Positions 9,127-18,678 of a stretch of 58,923 bases of DNA are shown piece after piece. The notes under the pieces were generated by a model. It did no database searches. It saw nothing but the letters and a program-made list of their open reading frames with translations, and was not told the origin of the DNA. Both the position numbers and the translations under genes were made by a program. This DNA is from DATGZX01 sp035296965 (GTDB lineage Bacteria > Planctomycetota > Planctomycetia > Gemmatales > Gemmataceae), in assembly GCA_035296965.1 (NCBI GenBank), contig DATGZX010000367.1, positions 1 to 58,923 of the forward strand, given 5' to 3'. Each line of letters starts with the position of its first letter. The stretch's first letter is position 1.

Positions 9127-10293
9127 ATGGGCTTCTTCACCGGCCGGGTCAGCTTCCTGCGCTACCGCATTGAGCGCGCAGCCCCCAAGCTGTTCGGCCC
9201 CGAGCATCTGGAGAAGCTGGAGGCCCACGCTCCCGGCAAGCAGCGACTTCAGAGCAAGGATAGCACCGAGGCGGGTTGGACTGCGGGCGACGATATCCTC
9301 GACACGGACTTCGATCTCGCTAAAAACATCGTCAACGACACGCTGCACTTCGCGCTGCGTCTGGACACGCAACGATTGCCCGGCGACCTGCTGCGCGCCT
9401 ATACACGTATCGAACTGCAGGCCTTAGCCGCCGACAACCCGAGCGGCCGGCCCAGCCTCAAGCAAAAGAAACAAGCACGGGAGGCGGCCCGCGAGAGGCT
9501 GGAGGCCGAAGCCAAGGACGGCCGGTACCTGCGGCGGAAGGTATATCCCCTGCTTTACGATCGCCTCTCAAATGCCCTCCTCGTCGGTGCAACGTCGGGC
9601 GCCGTGCTGGATCACGTTCAAAAACTGTTCAAAGAGACTTTTGGCGCTAACCTCACGCTTATCGATGCCGGCCAACGTGCCATCGACAGCGGTCCGGCCC
9701 GTGCCGTGGCGGATGCCCGACCCTCCGAGTTTGTTGCCGGCAGCGGCGGAGGGGACGTCGCCTGGGCTCCCGACCCCGCCAACCCGCGCTACCTGGGCAA
9801 TGAATTCCTCTTGTGGCTCTGGTTTGTCCTGGAAGTGGAAGAGGACTTCGTCGCCCTCCCGGACAAGTCGGACGTGTCGGTCATGCTCGCCCGCACGCTG
9901 GTGCTGGATTGTCCTCGTGCCCAGTCTGGCCGCGCTAGCATCCGCAGTGACGCCCCAACCCGCTTACCTGAAGCTGCGCGGGCCATTCAGGCCGGCAAGC
10001 TGCCCCGCCAGGCCGGTCTGATCGTGGTACGCCATGGCCAGCAGTTCGAACTTACGCTGCAAGCCGAAACCTTGGCTGTGAGTGCCGCCAAATTGCCGGC
10101 TCTCGAGGAAGAGGACGACCGGGCTCTGCTCGAAGAGCGCGTCGGGCAAATCCGCCATTTGATCGAGACCTTGGACCTGCTCTATGAGGCGTTCCTGCAG
10201 AGGCGGCTGTCGGTCAATTGGCCCAAAGAGCTGAAGCGCGTGCAGCGCTGGTTGAAGCGCGACGACGGGAATCGTTTGGCGACGACGGCGTGA
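9127..10293 (+). CDS. RdgC-like recombination-associated protein
   Basis: The 388-residue soluble protein has AGGGAGA 7 bases before its ATG. It begins GFFTGRVSFLRYRIE, like the opening strand of RdgC. Features matching that family (PF04381) are a GWTAGDDI motif, an LHFALRLDTQRLPGDLL strand-helix, a Lys/Arg/Glu helix (about 118-140), RRKVYPLLYDRLSNALLVGATS and a C-terminal helical region. RdgC forms a ring dimer around double-stranded DNA and restrains RecA; it is best known from proteobacteria. The length exceeds E. coli RdgC (about 300), with an insert around residues 190-230. The assignment rests on overall pattern, not on a catalytic motif. The gene is monocistronic and convergent with the TolB-like gene. 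Confidence 0.6.
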   Translation: MGFFTGRVSFLRYRIERAAPKLFGPEHLEKLEAHAPGKQRLQSKDSTEAGWTAGDDILDTDFDLAKNIVNDTLHFALRLDTQRLPGDLLRAYTRIELQALAADNPSGRPSLKQKKQAREAARERLEAEAKDGRYLRRKVYPLLYDRLSNALLVGATSGAVLDHVQKLFKETFGANLTLIDAGQRAIDSGPARAVADARPSEFVAGSGGGDVAWAPDPANPRYLGNEFLLWLWFVLEVEEDFVALPDKSDVSVMLARTLVLDCPRAQSGRASIRSDAPTRLPEAARAIQAGKLPRQAGLIVVRHGQQFELTLQAETLAVSAAKLPALEEEDDRALLEERVGQIRHLIETLDLLYEAFLQRRLSVNWPKELKRVQRWLKRDDGNRLATTA

Positions 10294-10359
10294 AGATAAA
10301 TCCGCATCGTGAGTTGACGACACTTTGTTCTCTCCTATTTCCTCCTGGAAGGAGGCAGT

Positions 10360-11256
10360 TCATTTTACGTTCGGCTTCCAAGCAGGTCGGCCGCCGTTCG
10401 TCGGGCCCTCCTCCTTCAGAATCTCCGTTGGGTTTTTGCCGTCGGCATCCATGATGTAGAGGGAGCTGCCGCGCCCGCCTCTTTCCAAATGCTGAAAGGC
10501 AATCTTCTTACCGTCGCTGGACCAGGCGCATTGCGTGTTGAGGGCGCCCTGCTTGGTCAATTGCCGTCGGTTCGTGCCGTCCGCGTTGCATATGTGGAGT
10601 TCCGCCCCATTTCCTGTTCCTTCGGCAAAAAGTATTTTCTTCCCGTCGGGCGACCAGGCGGGGCACATGAAAGGGAGCGTGCTATCAACTTTGGTGATTT
10701 CCTGAACATTGCGACCGTCTGCGTCCATGGTGTAGAGGTGAGATCCCTGACCGGAGCGATTCGAGGAGAAAGCAATCTTCTTGCCGTCAGGCGACCAATC
10801 CGGGCAGGCGTCCATCGACGGGTTGTTCGTGAGATTGGTGGGATTGCTGCCATCCGCGTCCATTATGAATATGTCTTGATCTTGCTGACTCAACTCCCGG
10901 GAGAAGGCGATTTTCTTGTCGTCGGGCGACCAGGCGGGATAGTAGTCGGCCACCGATTCACTCGTCAGTTGCGTGGCATTTGCGCCGTCGGCATCCATCA
11001 CATAGATATGAAAGGCGCCCTCCCGATTGGAGGCGAATGCAATCTTCTTGCCGTCGTGCGACCAGGATGGATAACTGTCCTTCCAGGAGTTGACTGCCAC
11101 ACTTTGAGGATCGGAGCCATCCATCATCATCAGAAAGAGTCCCACGGAGCCGCTACGGTTGGATGGGCAGAGGATTCTGCGCTCCGCGGGACCATCGAAG
11201 GCTGCCGCAAAGGAGAATGCAGATCCGACCGCGATGATCGCCAGGAATAATCTCAT
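10360..11256 (-). CDS. Secreted TolB-like WD40/PD40 beta-propeller
   Basis: The 298-residue protein has a signal peptide (MRLFLAIIAVGSAFSFAAAF) and AGGAGG 9 bases upstream of its start. Six or seven PD40 repeats follow, each with the core WSPDGKKIAFxSNR and a turn MDADGxNxxxLT. This is the propeller fold of TolB and of the N-terminal part of prolyl peptidases, but no hydrolase domain follows. It is a periplasmic or surface binding propeller with an unknown partner. It is convergent with the RdgC-like gene; a short hairpin CCTCC/GGAGG at 10341-10355 between them is a weak terminator candidate. The upstream region to 11590 is empty. Confidence 0.85.
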   Translation of the reverse strand: MRLFLAIIAVGSAFSFAAAFDGPAERRILCPSNRSGSVGLFLMMMDGSDPQSVAVNSWKDSYPSWSHDGKKIAFASNREGAFHIYVMDADGANATQLTSESVADYYPAWSPDDKKIAFSRELSQQDQDIFIMDADGSNPTNLTNNPSMDACPDWSPDGKKIAFSSNRSGQGSHLYTMDADGRNVQEITKVDSTLPFMCPAWSPDGKKILFAEGTGNGAELHICNADGTNRRQLTKQGALNTQCAWSSDGKKIAFQHLERGGRGSSLYIMDADGKNPTEILKEEGPTNGGRPAWKPNVK

Positions 11257-11590
11257 GGTGACGGCCTCCTGGGAAAGTGAGGGCCTAACAACCAGGACAC
11301 AACCCGATGCTAAAATGCCACTCGAGGTGGGGCAAGCATTTTCGCGGAACGACAGAAGATGGGGTGGAGGGACATAGGTGGGCGAAGAGAGAACGCACTT
11401 CCTCTGTTCGGATGGTATATAACCGCTCCTGGTCGCGCGCCGTAAGCGGGGATAGGCGCGGCTCCGGCATCATGAATCCGAAATTGGGGCTTGCACGTCT
11501 AATTCAATGGTCCTGTCCCGTTATTCGGATAGGCGCTTAGCCAGGGTCATGGGGACCATCGATCAGCAGCGCGTCGCCTTGGAGACTGTC
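11257..11590. other. Intergenic region without recognisable gene
   Basis: This stretch presumably carries the promoter of the TolB-like gene (minus strand). I see no supported reading frame, RNA gene or strong hairpin, only a 4-bp CCAC/GTGG stem near 11320. Confidence 0.4.
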
Positions 11591-11652
11591 AAACACATAG
11601 GCGGTTACAGGCGTGCTCGCTCCGCGGCACGTCTGTAACCGCCTATGTGTTT
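11591..11652. repeat. 26-bp stem hairpin at the end of the moxR operon
   Basis: 11591-11616 (AAACACATAGGCGGTTACAG plus GCGTGC) pairs with 11627-11652 with a single mismatch around a 10-base loop, TCGCTCCGCG. It begins 36 bases past the stop of the last gene of the minus-strand operon, where it could act as a transcript 3' end or RNA stabiliser. There is only a TTT after the stem, so it is not a classical terminator. A REP/MITE origin is equally possible. Confidence 0.65.
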
Positions 11653-11687
11653 ATGATCGAGCCCGTGATGGGCCACTCCTTGCCTGC

Positions 11688-13217
11688 TTATTTCTGGGGA
11701 GCCGTGTCCTTCTTTTCCGGCACGGCGTCCGCGTTCGAGGGCCGGATCAATTCGAAATACTTCTTGACCATCTGGCGATGGCCGAGCGGGATCGGCTCGC
11801 TTTCCAAAACGGTCTCGGATTCCTTCTTGAATTTCTGGTACTTTTCCTTGTACTCGCGGCTTGCTTGTTGCCTGGCTTCCGGTGTGGCCGTGGTTTCCAC
11901 TTCGGAATCGCCCTCGGCGCCTGGCGTGCCTGAGATTTGTTGATCGGTGCGCTTGCTGTTGAGTTTTGTTTTTTCGCCGTCGATATTGCCGCTCGCTGTC
12001 CGACCCCAGTTGCTCGAGGGGTTGTTCGACTTCTGGGGCATCCGCAGCTTGGCGCCGCCGTTCATCTGGCAGTTGCACTTGCAATCTTTTAACTCCTCAA
12101 TTTGCGAGAGGAGCAGATCATTCACCTTCCTGCGTTTGATTGCGTTGTTGACTTTCTTGGCGAGGTTACGAGAGGCTTTACCCACCTTGCCCTTGCCGCC
12201 CTTCAGGCTATCGGCCAGGTCGCCCACCGCTTCGCTCAGCGAGCCCTGGCCTGCTTCGCCCATCTGCTTGGCAAGCTGTTTGAGCTTTTCTTCCAAGGCC
12301 TTTGCTTCCTTGGGGGTCAGTTTCACCTCATCCAGTTTTTCAAGTTCCTTGGTAGCCTTCTCCAATTTGCCATCTTGAAGAGCCTTGCCGGCGCCTTCGA
12401 AGGCGGTGGAGGCAGCCAGGGCAGTCCCCAGCGACGAAAGCTGGCCGTCCAGGGCGGCGACGTTGAGTTCATTGGCGAGAGCCTGCACGTCCGCCTGCAT
12501 TTCGGACAATTTGGCCAGGGCTTCCTTCTCGTCGGTCCCCGGTTGAGTTAATTCTTCGACCTTTTGCAGAAGCTTTTCCAACAGCTCCTTGATACCCTTC
12601 TTCTCTTCGTCCGCCTTCTCGTCTTCCAGGTCCTGGGCCATTTCAGAGAGCTTCTTGTCCAGTGCTGCTAGCTTTTCTTTCTGCTCCAACACCATGGTGG
12701 CAATATGCTCAGGAGTTGGTGCAGGCCCGGCCTCGACTTGCTGTTGGGCCAGGGGCCAAGTGAGCAGAACGACGGCGGCCACAACTGCAGCCAGGGCGAG
12801 TTTCCACGACCGCGGTGTGCGTAGCGGTGCAACCTCGTGCGATTCGACCGTTCGCAGCTGGCTCAGAGCATCCGACATTTGTAAAGTGTGGAGGTCCGAT
12901 GGCGCATGTTGTTCCGAGAACGCCAGCGCCGTGACCGTGCGATCCTTGAGCAGGTAATGCTGGTCGACGGCGCTTGCTGCTCCGTGCCAACTCCGGCGCA
13001 GGACGAATCCTACGGCCAGCCCGCAGACGGGCCCTGCAAGCAGCACGCCAATGCGCATGACAAGGGACAGGTCGATTCCCGCGGACAGCCGGCCGATCCC
13101 CAAAACCACGCCCGCGCCGGCTGAGACGATCAAGCCGATCATCGCACAGCGCAGGGCAAAGAGCCACTGCTGCCTGAACCGGGTCGGCTTCAGAGCGGCG
13201 TAAACGGCCTGTTTCAT
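11688..13217 (-). CDS. Membrane-anchored coiled-coil protein of the MoxR/VWA operon
   Basis: I set the start at 13217 (MKQAVYAALK), preceded by GGAGGG at 8 bases; an in-frame ATG at 13235 has no such site. The 509-residue protein has two membrane helices near the N-terminus (about 21-43 and 47-68) and a third near residue 140-160 (LALAAVVAAVVLLTWPLA). These are followed by a long Lys/Glu/Leu-rich coiled coil (about 180-360), a CKCNCQ cysteine cluster and a polar low-complexity tail. The layout resembles the DUF4175-type or uncharacterised last protein of planctomycete MoxR-DUF58-BatA operons. The coiled coil probably lies in the periplasm and contacts the VWA proteins. It follows the double-VWA gene by 26 bases and is thus the final gene of the five-gene operon. 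The function is unknown. Confidence 0.75.
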   Translation of the reverse strand: MKQAVYAALKPTRFRQQWLFALRCAMIGLIVSAGAGVVLGIGRLSAGIDLSLVMRIGVLLAGPVCGLAVGFVLRRSWHGAASAVDQHYLLKDRTVTALAFSEQHAPSDLHTLQMSDALSQLRTVESHEVAPLRTPRSWKLALAAVVAAVVLLTWPLAQQQVEAGPAPTPEHIATMVLEQKEKLAALDKKLSEMAQDLEDEKADEEKKGIKELLEKLLQKVEELTQPGTDEKEALAKLSEMQADVQALANELNVAALDGQLSSLGTALAASTAFEGAGKALQDGKLEKATKELEKLDEVKLTPKEAKALEEKLKQLAKQMGEAGQGSLSEAVGDLADSLKGGKGKVGKASRNLAKKVNNAIKRRKVNDLLLSQIEELKDCKCNCQMNGGAKLRMPQKSNNPSSNWGRTASGNIDGEKTKLNSKRTDQQISGTPGAEGDSEVETTATPEARQQASREYKEKYQKFKKESETVLESEPIPLGHRQMVKKYFELIRPSNADAVPEKKDTAPQK

Positions 13218-13243
13218 CACCAGCCCTCCGTTCATAGGTTCGT

Positions 13244-15802
13244 CTAGCGCTTCGTCCACATCATCTTGAGCGGCGGTTTGTTGCGCCCAAGCAGCAAGTC
13301 GAAATCGATGCGTCGCAACGCCACATCGGCCACGAAAATCAATGCAGCGGCAATCAAGAAGTAAGGCCACAAGGGTATGGCCTGCGAAGCCGTGCGCTCA
13401 TCGGGAGCAAACACCGCTTCCGGCGCCGGCCGATAGATCCCGCCCGACGCCTGGGCAATCGATTGCAACAGTATCTCATTTGTCGGACGAATACGCAACT
13501 CCTCGTCATAGTTTACAACTAAACCGCGCGATTGCTGGGTGACAGGCTGCCCTTTCGCCTGCTGCGTAATGTGAACGTGATAGGCCCCTTGCTTGTCGGC
13601 AGGAAACTCCGCCACGTACCGGCCGGGAGCCGTCTGCGTCATTGGCAGCTTTTTCTCGTCACCATGAGGCTCGATCACAGTCAACTCGGCCGGCGCTTCA
13701 TTCAAGAACCGGCCGTCGGTTTGCACGGCGTCGAGCACCACCGTGGCCTTGCCGTCCTTTTGGTTGGTTTGCACGAACACGCCTTTGGCGTCCGATTTGC
13801 GCATGGCGTGTCGGACCACTTGTGCCCAGAACTTGCTGTAGCCGGGCCAGCTAAGCCATTCCGCAGCCCAACGACTCTTGGCATCCGACGTGAACGCAAC
13901 CGACATGCCCAGCCCGTAGCGCCACCACGACAGGAGGGGATCCCCTTTTTCCGTGGACAGGATCAGTTCGCTCGTCGGCTTGGGTCGGGTCGTCACGTAA
14001 CCAAGCAAGAAGGGTGCTTCATCGAACTTGATATTGGCAATGGCCTGCGACGGCCTGACGACGATGGGCGTGAACGGCTGCTCGTTGATGGCCGATTTGC
14101 TGGCGGTCACCGTTTCCTTGGCGAAGATTTGCGGGATATTGGTGGGATCCTCCGCCTGGTAGTAGCGGCCGTTGCCGATGCGAGCGATTTCCTGAAGCAG
14201 ATCAAAGTCGCAATCGTCGCCGACGGCCACCGTGGTGCACGTCATTTTCGACTGGATCATGCTTTGGGCGATGCCCGCGAAATCGGCCGGCTCGGAGACG
14301 CCGTCGGTAAGAACGATCACGTGCTTGAGCGTGGCCGGCGTATTCAGGAGGGCATCATAGGCGGCTTCCATGGGCGGACCCATGATAGTTCCACCTCCCG
14401 CTTCAATGGTGCTGATCTTGTCGATGACCTGGCCCTTGTTCGAAGCCGGCTGCAAATCGGCCACCCAATACAGCTCCGCATCGAAGGCAATGACGCCGAC
14501 TTTGTCCTTGGGACCAAGCAGCTCTACCGCGGCCCGGGCCGCATCCTTGGCCATCTCGATTTTGACGCCGCCCATCGACCCGGACTTGTCAATGACGAGC
14601 ACCATGGCCAGGCTTGGCCTTTCCTTCTCCTTTTCGAAATCGCTACGGACGGGCAAAATCTCTTCGATCGTCGTCTTGTAGTACCCGCCGAGTCCAAAAG
14701 CCTGGTCGCCGCCGATCATGATGAGCCCGCCGCCCAGATCCTGCACGTACGAGCGAATGGTGTTCATTTGGCGGGTGCTCATTGCCGTGGCCGGCACGTT
14801 GGACAGTACGAGCAATTCGTAATTCTGCAGATCGGAAAGGGCATCCGGAATTCCCTGCGGAGGCCGGACATCGACCTTGATCCCCTCTTGCTCCAAGGCG
14901 GAGGCAAAATGCCGAGCCTGCTTGACATCGCTGTCCGCGACCAAAACACGCGGCTTGCCGTTACTGAAGACAAGGCCCCGGGCAACATTATTGTCGAGAA
15001 GCGTGTCCTTGAAACCAGTGACCCGAGCCGTGTACTCGGCCATGCGTTCCGCGGTAATTTGCTGGCGAAAACGGAAGCGATTTTCCCCGACCTTGACTTT
15101 GACCTTTTCGCTGACGACTTTGTGTGCGCCTCGATAAACCTCGACTTCGCCTTCATCATCGTGGTTGGAATCGACGACGACCTCGACGTAGAAGGGTTCT
15201 CCTTCGCGGACCTGAGCGGGAACCTCGACCGCGGAGGCCTGCACCTCGGGTTCGCCACGCACCGGCAAGGGAAGCGTAGAGACGGGGATACCGCCCCGAA
15301 GAGCGGCGCGAACGGCGTCACCTTGGGTCTGGTTGCCATCGCTCAGCAGCACAATGCGCGGAACATACGAAGGAGGAATGGCGGCGGCAGCGACGTCCAG
15401 AGCGGCGGCAATGTTGGTGCCGCGCCGGTTCAGCGTGAAAGGCGCGGCCCAGTCGCCCATGACCGGGCCAGGCTCTGCCCCGAAGCGCACGTAGGCGCAG
15501 CGATTATTCTGAGCTAAGGCAGCCGACTTGTTCAGAAAGCTATCGATTTCCGACTTGGCTTCGTCGGCAACGCTCAGGCTGTCGTCAATTGCGAAGATAA
15601 CGTACAGATCGCGGGAAGACTTGAGCCAGGTCAGGCCGCACAGGGCGGCGACCAGCAAGACCACAATGACGCCGCGCAGCACCAGCGAAGCCACGCGCTG
15701 CCACTTTGAGAAATCGGTGAGTCCGCGATAAAAATACCATGCCAAAACGGGCAACACGCAGAGCAGGAGCAGGAGTTTGGGGTTGGTCAATTCCAGGGGC
15801 AT
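13244..15802 (-). CDS. Membrane protein with two VWA-type domains and a GATase1-like domain
   Basis: The start at 15802 has GAGGG 7 bases upstream. The 852-residue protein has two N-terminal membrane helices (about 8-25 and 40-60). A VWA-like domain follows with a degenerate metal site DDSLS at 73-77. After a beta-sandwich comes a class-I glutamine-amidotransferase-like fold (about 285-390, GGGLIMIGGDQAFGLGGY) without the catalytic Cys. A second, complete VWA domain follows with MIDAS residues DKSGSMGG at 405 and TDG later. A beta domain and a final membrane helix near 810-830 (LWPYFLIAAALIFVADVAL) complete the protein. This is the large VWA protein typical of MoxR operons in planctomycetes. 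It would sit in the inner membrane with metal-dependent adhesion domains for partner proteins, assembled with help from the MoxR ATPase. It is 18 bases downstream of the BatA-like gene. Confidence 0.85.
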   Translation of the reverse strand: MPLELTNPKLLLLLCVLPVLAWYFYRGLTDFSKWQRVASLVLRGVIVVLLVAALCGLTWLKSSRDLYVIFAIDDSLSVADEAKSEIDSFLNKSAALAQNNRCAYVRFGAEPGPVMGDWAAPFTLNRRGTNIAAALDVAAAAIPPSYVPRIVLLSDGNQTQGDAVRAALRGGIPVSTLPLPVRGEPEVQASAVEVPAQVREGEPFYVEVVVDSNHDDEGEVEVYRGAHKVVSEKVKVKVGENRFRFRQQITAERMAEYTARVTGFKDTLLDNNVARGLVFSNGKPRVLVADSDVKQARHFASALEQEGIKVDVRPPQGIPDALSDLQNYELLVLSNVPATAMSTRQMNTIRSYVQDLGGGLIMIGGDQAFGLGGYYKTTIEEILPVRSDFEKEKERPSLAMVLVIDKSGSMGGVKIEMAKDAARAAVELLGPKDKVGVIAFDAELYWVADLQPASNKGQVIDKISTIEAGGGTIMGPPMEAAYDALLNTPATLKHVIVLTDGVSEPADFAGIAQSMIQSKMTCTTVAVGDDCDFDLLQEIARIGNGRYYQAEDPTNIPQIFAKETVTASKSAINEQPFTPIVVRPSQAIANIKFDEAPFLLGYVTTRPKPTSELILSTEKGDPLLSWWRYGLGMSVAFTSDAKSRWAAEWLSWPGYSKFWAQVVRHAMRKSDAKGVFVQTNQKDGKATVVLDAVQTDGRFLNEAPAELTVIEPHGDEKKLPMTQTAPGRYVAEFPADKQGAYHVHITQQAKGQPVTQQSRGLVVNYDEELRIRPTNEILLQSIAQASGGIYRPAPEAVFAPDERTASQAIPLWPYFLIAAALIFVADVALRRIDFDLLLGRNKPPLKMMWTKR

Positions 15803-15820
15803 TCGTTGTCCCTCATTATC

Positions 15821-17725
15821 TCAGCTGATCCAGCGCCGCTGATAGAGATACCATTCGCAGGCGAGCAAGACCAATGCGGCCAGGGCCAGGTACCACCAGG
15901 CAGGCCCGCCCAGAAAACCGCCGGCCAGACCAACCTCGGCAGCAGTCGCCGGCGCGGGGAGCGCCTCTGGCGGCCGCAGGTCGCTCTCGGCTTTGTTCAT
16001 CAAGTTTACCGCGAATTCGTCGAGGGCTGCCGCGCCGGGCGCGTCCGGCACCACCGCCCAGACGCCGCAGTGGTCGAAGGGGCCGACGGTCGTCTTGACA
16101 CCGCCAGGAGGAAGCTTCCGCGTTGTGCCGTCCGGTGCGCGCAGCGAAAAAGTGGTGACGCCTGCCGTGCTGGCCGGCAGCGTGACCTCGGCCGTGGCGC
16201 CGGTTGGCAGAGCTTCGCGGAGTTCGCCCGAGTTGCTCGTAAAAAATCCAAATAAGTTCATGGCCATGATTGGGAAGGCGGTCCGGAAAGGGAGATCGCC
16301 CTTGTCGAGATTGACAGTCAAGACAGCCACCTTCCCCTCGGGCCGCTCAATCAGCGCAAAGAGCGGATCGCCGCTGACGGCGCCTGCCAACACCTGGGGC
16401 TTGCAGGAGGGGACGAATGTCAGCTTGCGCGCCTCGGGCAGGATGACATTATCAAGTCGAACGTGGGCCATGAGTGGCGAGTCCCGATCTTGCTGCGTCA
16501 CGATGGGGTTTTGCAAATTGTTGCCGACTTTCCACAGGTCGCAGTCACCCGTCGGATCGATGACAAGCACGGAACCGGCGGGGAGTTGGGCAGGGGTCTC
16601 CCGATGGAACACGGTGACCGTGCCGGATGCAAATTGCTTGGGCAACTCCTTGGAAGTGGTCAAGCGAACGAGCGGGTTCGCTTCGAGTACTTTCTGCAGG
16701 AATAGATTGCCGTGGGGGCTATGCATGTGGACCGGGACCGGCTCGCGCTTCGGCAACACCGCGGACGCGCGATTATCGGCAGCCAGGGAATCGACCAGGG
16801 GCTGGAAGTCCTTGTCTGCTTTGATGACCAACTCAGCCGTCAATAGGCCGCCGTCGGCAGTTGTGCTCTCGATCACTTCACTCCAGCGGCCGTTCGGACC
16901 GAGCTTGAGAGGTTTGATGTCTATCGTTCTCCCTTCCAGCGCGATGGCCAGGCGGACGTCTTCCGCCGGTTCGTCGGAGAGATTGGCAACCTCGGCCAAG
17001 ATCTCATAGCCAATGGGGTCGATCGTGCTGCGTCGGGCCTGGAAACGGGTGATGGCTATGTTGGGGGACCTGTGGCCGACCGTGATCAGGGCGACGTCAG
17101 CCGCACGCGCCAGCTCGGCTGTGCCTTCGCCGCAGCCGTCACTGATGACGACAATGCGGTTGTGTTTCGCGCCTTCCTCCGTTGCGACGGCCAGGTTGCG
17201 CGCGAGCGCGACGGCAGCGGTCAGCTGCGTTGGGCTGTCCGTCGCGCCCATATTTTCCACGGCGCTACGCAGTGTTCTCTGGTGGCCGGTCAGGCCGCAA
17301 ACGACTTGGGGTGGAGCGCTGCCCGTCACGATGGCCATCTCGTCCTGGAAGTGAAGGCCGGCGATGATGCGCAGCGCCTCCTCCTTTGCCCGAGCTAGCC
17401 GCGACGGTGTCACCTCTGTGGCATTCATACTCGCCGAGTTGTCCAGGATGAGCAAGATGCGGCGGGCCTCGAGCACTTCCGATGAGAAGAACGGCTTGGC
17501 CAGAGCGGCAACCAGGAGAAGAAGGAGAGCCAACTGCATAAGGAGCGAAACCAGATGCCGAAGCTTCTGCCACAGGGACCGTGGCTTCTTCTCGTCAAAG
17601 ATTTGCCGCCAAAAGATGACCGTGGATACGGGAACGCGCTTCAAGCGGATCTTCAAGATGTAGAAGATCACGATGGGGACAATCAAGAGGCCCCATAGAA
17701 GGGCCAGCGGATTGGCGAGACTCAT
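15821..17725 (-). CDS. BatA-like aerotolerance/VWA membrane protein
   Basis: The 634-residue protein starts with the BatA N-terminal domain: two membrane helices (about 7-25 and 60-80), the segment LKRVPVSTVIFWRQ between them, and then a VWA domain with metal site DNSAS at 95-99 and VISDG further on. A long beta-rich region follows and a C-terminal membrane helix (about 608-626) ends the protein. Bat/VWA proteins work with MoxR AAA+ ATPases in maturing or sensing envelope complexes. The gene starts 5 bases after the DUF58 stop, so translation is probably coupled. It is longer than proteobacterial BatA (about 330 residues), as is usual in planctomycetes. Confidence 0.85.
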   Translation of the reverse strand: MSLANPLALLWGLLIVPIVIFYILKIRLKRVPVSTVIFWRQIFDEKKPRSLWQKLRHLVSLLMQLALLLLLVAALAKPFFSSEVLEARRILLILDNSASMNATEVTPSRLARAKEEALRIIAGLHFQDEMAIVTGSAPPQVVCGLTGHQRTLRSAVENMGATDSPTQLTAAVALARNLAVATEEGAKHNRIVVISDGCGEGTAELARAADVALITVGHRSPNIAITRFQARRSTIDPIGYEILAEVANLSDEPAEDVRLAIALEGRTIDIKPLKLGPNGRWSEVIESTTADGGLLTAELVIKADKDFQPLVDSLAADNRASAVLPKREPVPVHMHSPHGNLFLQKVLEANPLVRLTTSKELPKQFASGTVTVFHRETPAQLPAGSVLVIDPTGDCDLWKVGNNLQNPIVTQQDRDSPLMAHVRLDNVILPEARKLTFVPSCKPQVLAGAVSGDPLFALIERPEGKVAVLTVNLDKGDLPFRTAFPIMAMNLFGFFTSNSGELREALPTGATAEVTLPASTAGVTTFSLRAPDGTTRKLPPGGVKTTVGPFDHCGVWAVVPDAPGAAALDEFAVNLMNKAESDLRPPEALPAPATAAEVGLAGGFLGGPAWWYLALAALVLLACEWYLYQRRWIS

Positions 17726-17730
17726 GGTTC

Positions 17731-18612
17731 TCAGCGCACCGAACCGGCCTGGCGCATCATGCGCAGGATCAGTTGATCAAAGGGAATCTCCGTCGACGTC
17801 CGCGTGCAGCCCAGCCCGTAACGATTGCAATAGCGCTGCACACTCGTTTGAAAGTCATCGAAGAGCAAACGATACTGCCGCAAATTCTTTTCCGTCACGG
17901 TCACCTTGCGCGCGGCGCCGGACTCGACGTCCCACATTTCGAGGTCGCCAAGCATGCCGTCCGGCTCTTTCTCGTATTTGTCGTAGATCTGCACCAGGTG
18001 CGGTTCATAGCGCCGGTGCCGCAGGATATCGAGACCGCGTTCGAAGCCGGCTGTGTCGTAAAGATCGCTGAGCACGACGACGAGTCCGCGGCGTTGCTCG
18101 CGATGAACGAAGCCGGTCGCCACGCGCTCCAGGCTGGTATCCTCGCCGGAAGGGATCAGCCCTTCCAGGAACTTGAGTAGGGCCAAAATGCGGCCTTTGC
18201 CCCGGGTGAGCGGGAAGTCGGCCATGATGTCGTTTGCAAAGGCAACCACGGCGATGCGGTCCAGGTCGGCCAGGGCGATGTAGGCAAGGGCGGCTGCCAC
18301 CTGCCGGGCAAAGTCGAACTTGGGCGGGTCGCCAAACGCCATGCTGCGCGACGCATCGAGAAGGAAGTACACGTGCAGGTCCTCTTCCTCCTGAAAACGC
18401 TTGAGCAGCAGCTCGTCGAGCCGGGCGAAGAGATTCCAGTCGAGATAGCGGAAGTCATCGCCCGGAGTGTATTCGCGATGATCGGCAAACTCGATGCCGG
18501 CGCCCTTCTGCATCGTCCGCCGCTGGGCCATGAGCGAACCGCGAAAGACTCGCTTCGAGATCAGAGACAGATACTCGAGCTTTTTAAGGAAGTCGGAATC
18601 AAATAACGGCAT
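17731..18612 (-). CDS. DUF58 protein (VWA-like partner of MoxR)
   Basis: The 293-residue soluble protein carries the DUF58 signature GIEFADHREYTPGDDFRYLDW (about 39-59) and then a VWA-like domain with DASRS at 86-90. The motif LKRFQEEEDLHVYF lies between them. DUF58 proteins are nearly always encoded next to MoxR and are thought to link the ATPase to membrane VWA proteins. The gene lies 66 bases downstream of moxR and 5 bases before the BatA-like gene. There is no clear Shine-Dalgarno at 18612, so it may be translated after re-initiation. Confidence 0.92.
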   Translation of the reverse strand: MPLFDSDFLKKLEYLSLISKRVFRGSLMAQRRTMQKGAGIEFADHREYTPGDDFRYLDWNLFARLDELLLKRFQEEEDLHVYFLLDASRSMAFGDPPKFDFARQVAAALAYIALADLDRIAVVAFANDIMADFPLTRGKGRILALLKFLEGLIPSGEDTSLERVATGFVHREQRRGLVVVLSDLYDTAGFERGLDILRHRRYEPHLVQIYDKYEKEPDGMLGDLEMWDVESGAARKVTVTEKNLRQYRLLFDDFQTSVQRYCNRYGLGCTRTSTEIPFDQLILRMMRQAGSVR

Positions 18613-18678
18613 GAGATAGTGCCATTCTTGGTCAGTATGAATCCGCGCCCGGCCAGGGCGATTTGCGGTTGCCTGCGT

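Noticed and set aside
13532..15517. 661-codon open frame on the plus strand
   Set aside because: It is antisense to the double-VWA gene; composition (His/Arg/Gly-rich, no domains) shows it is a shadow frame in GC-rich DNA.
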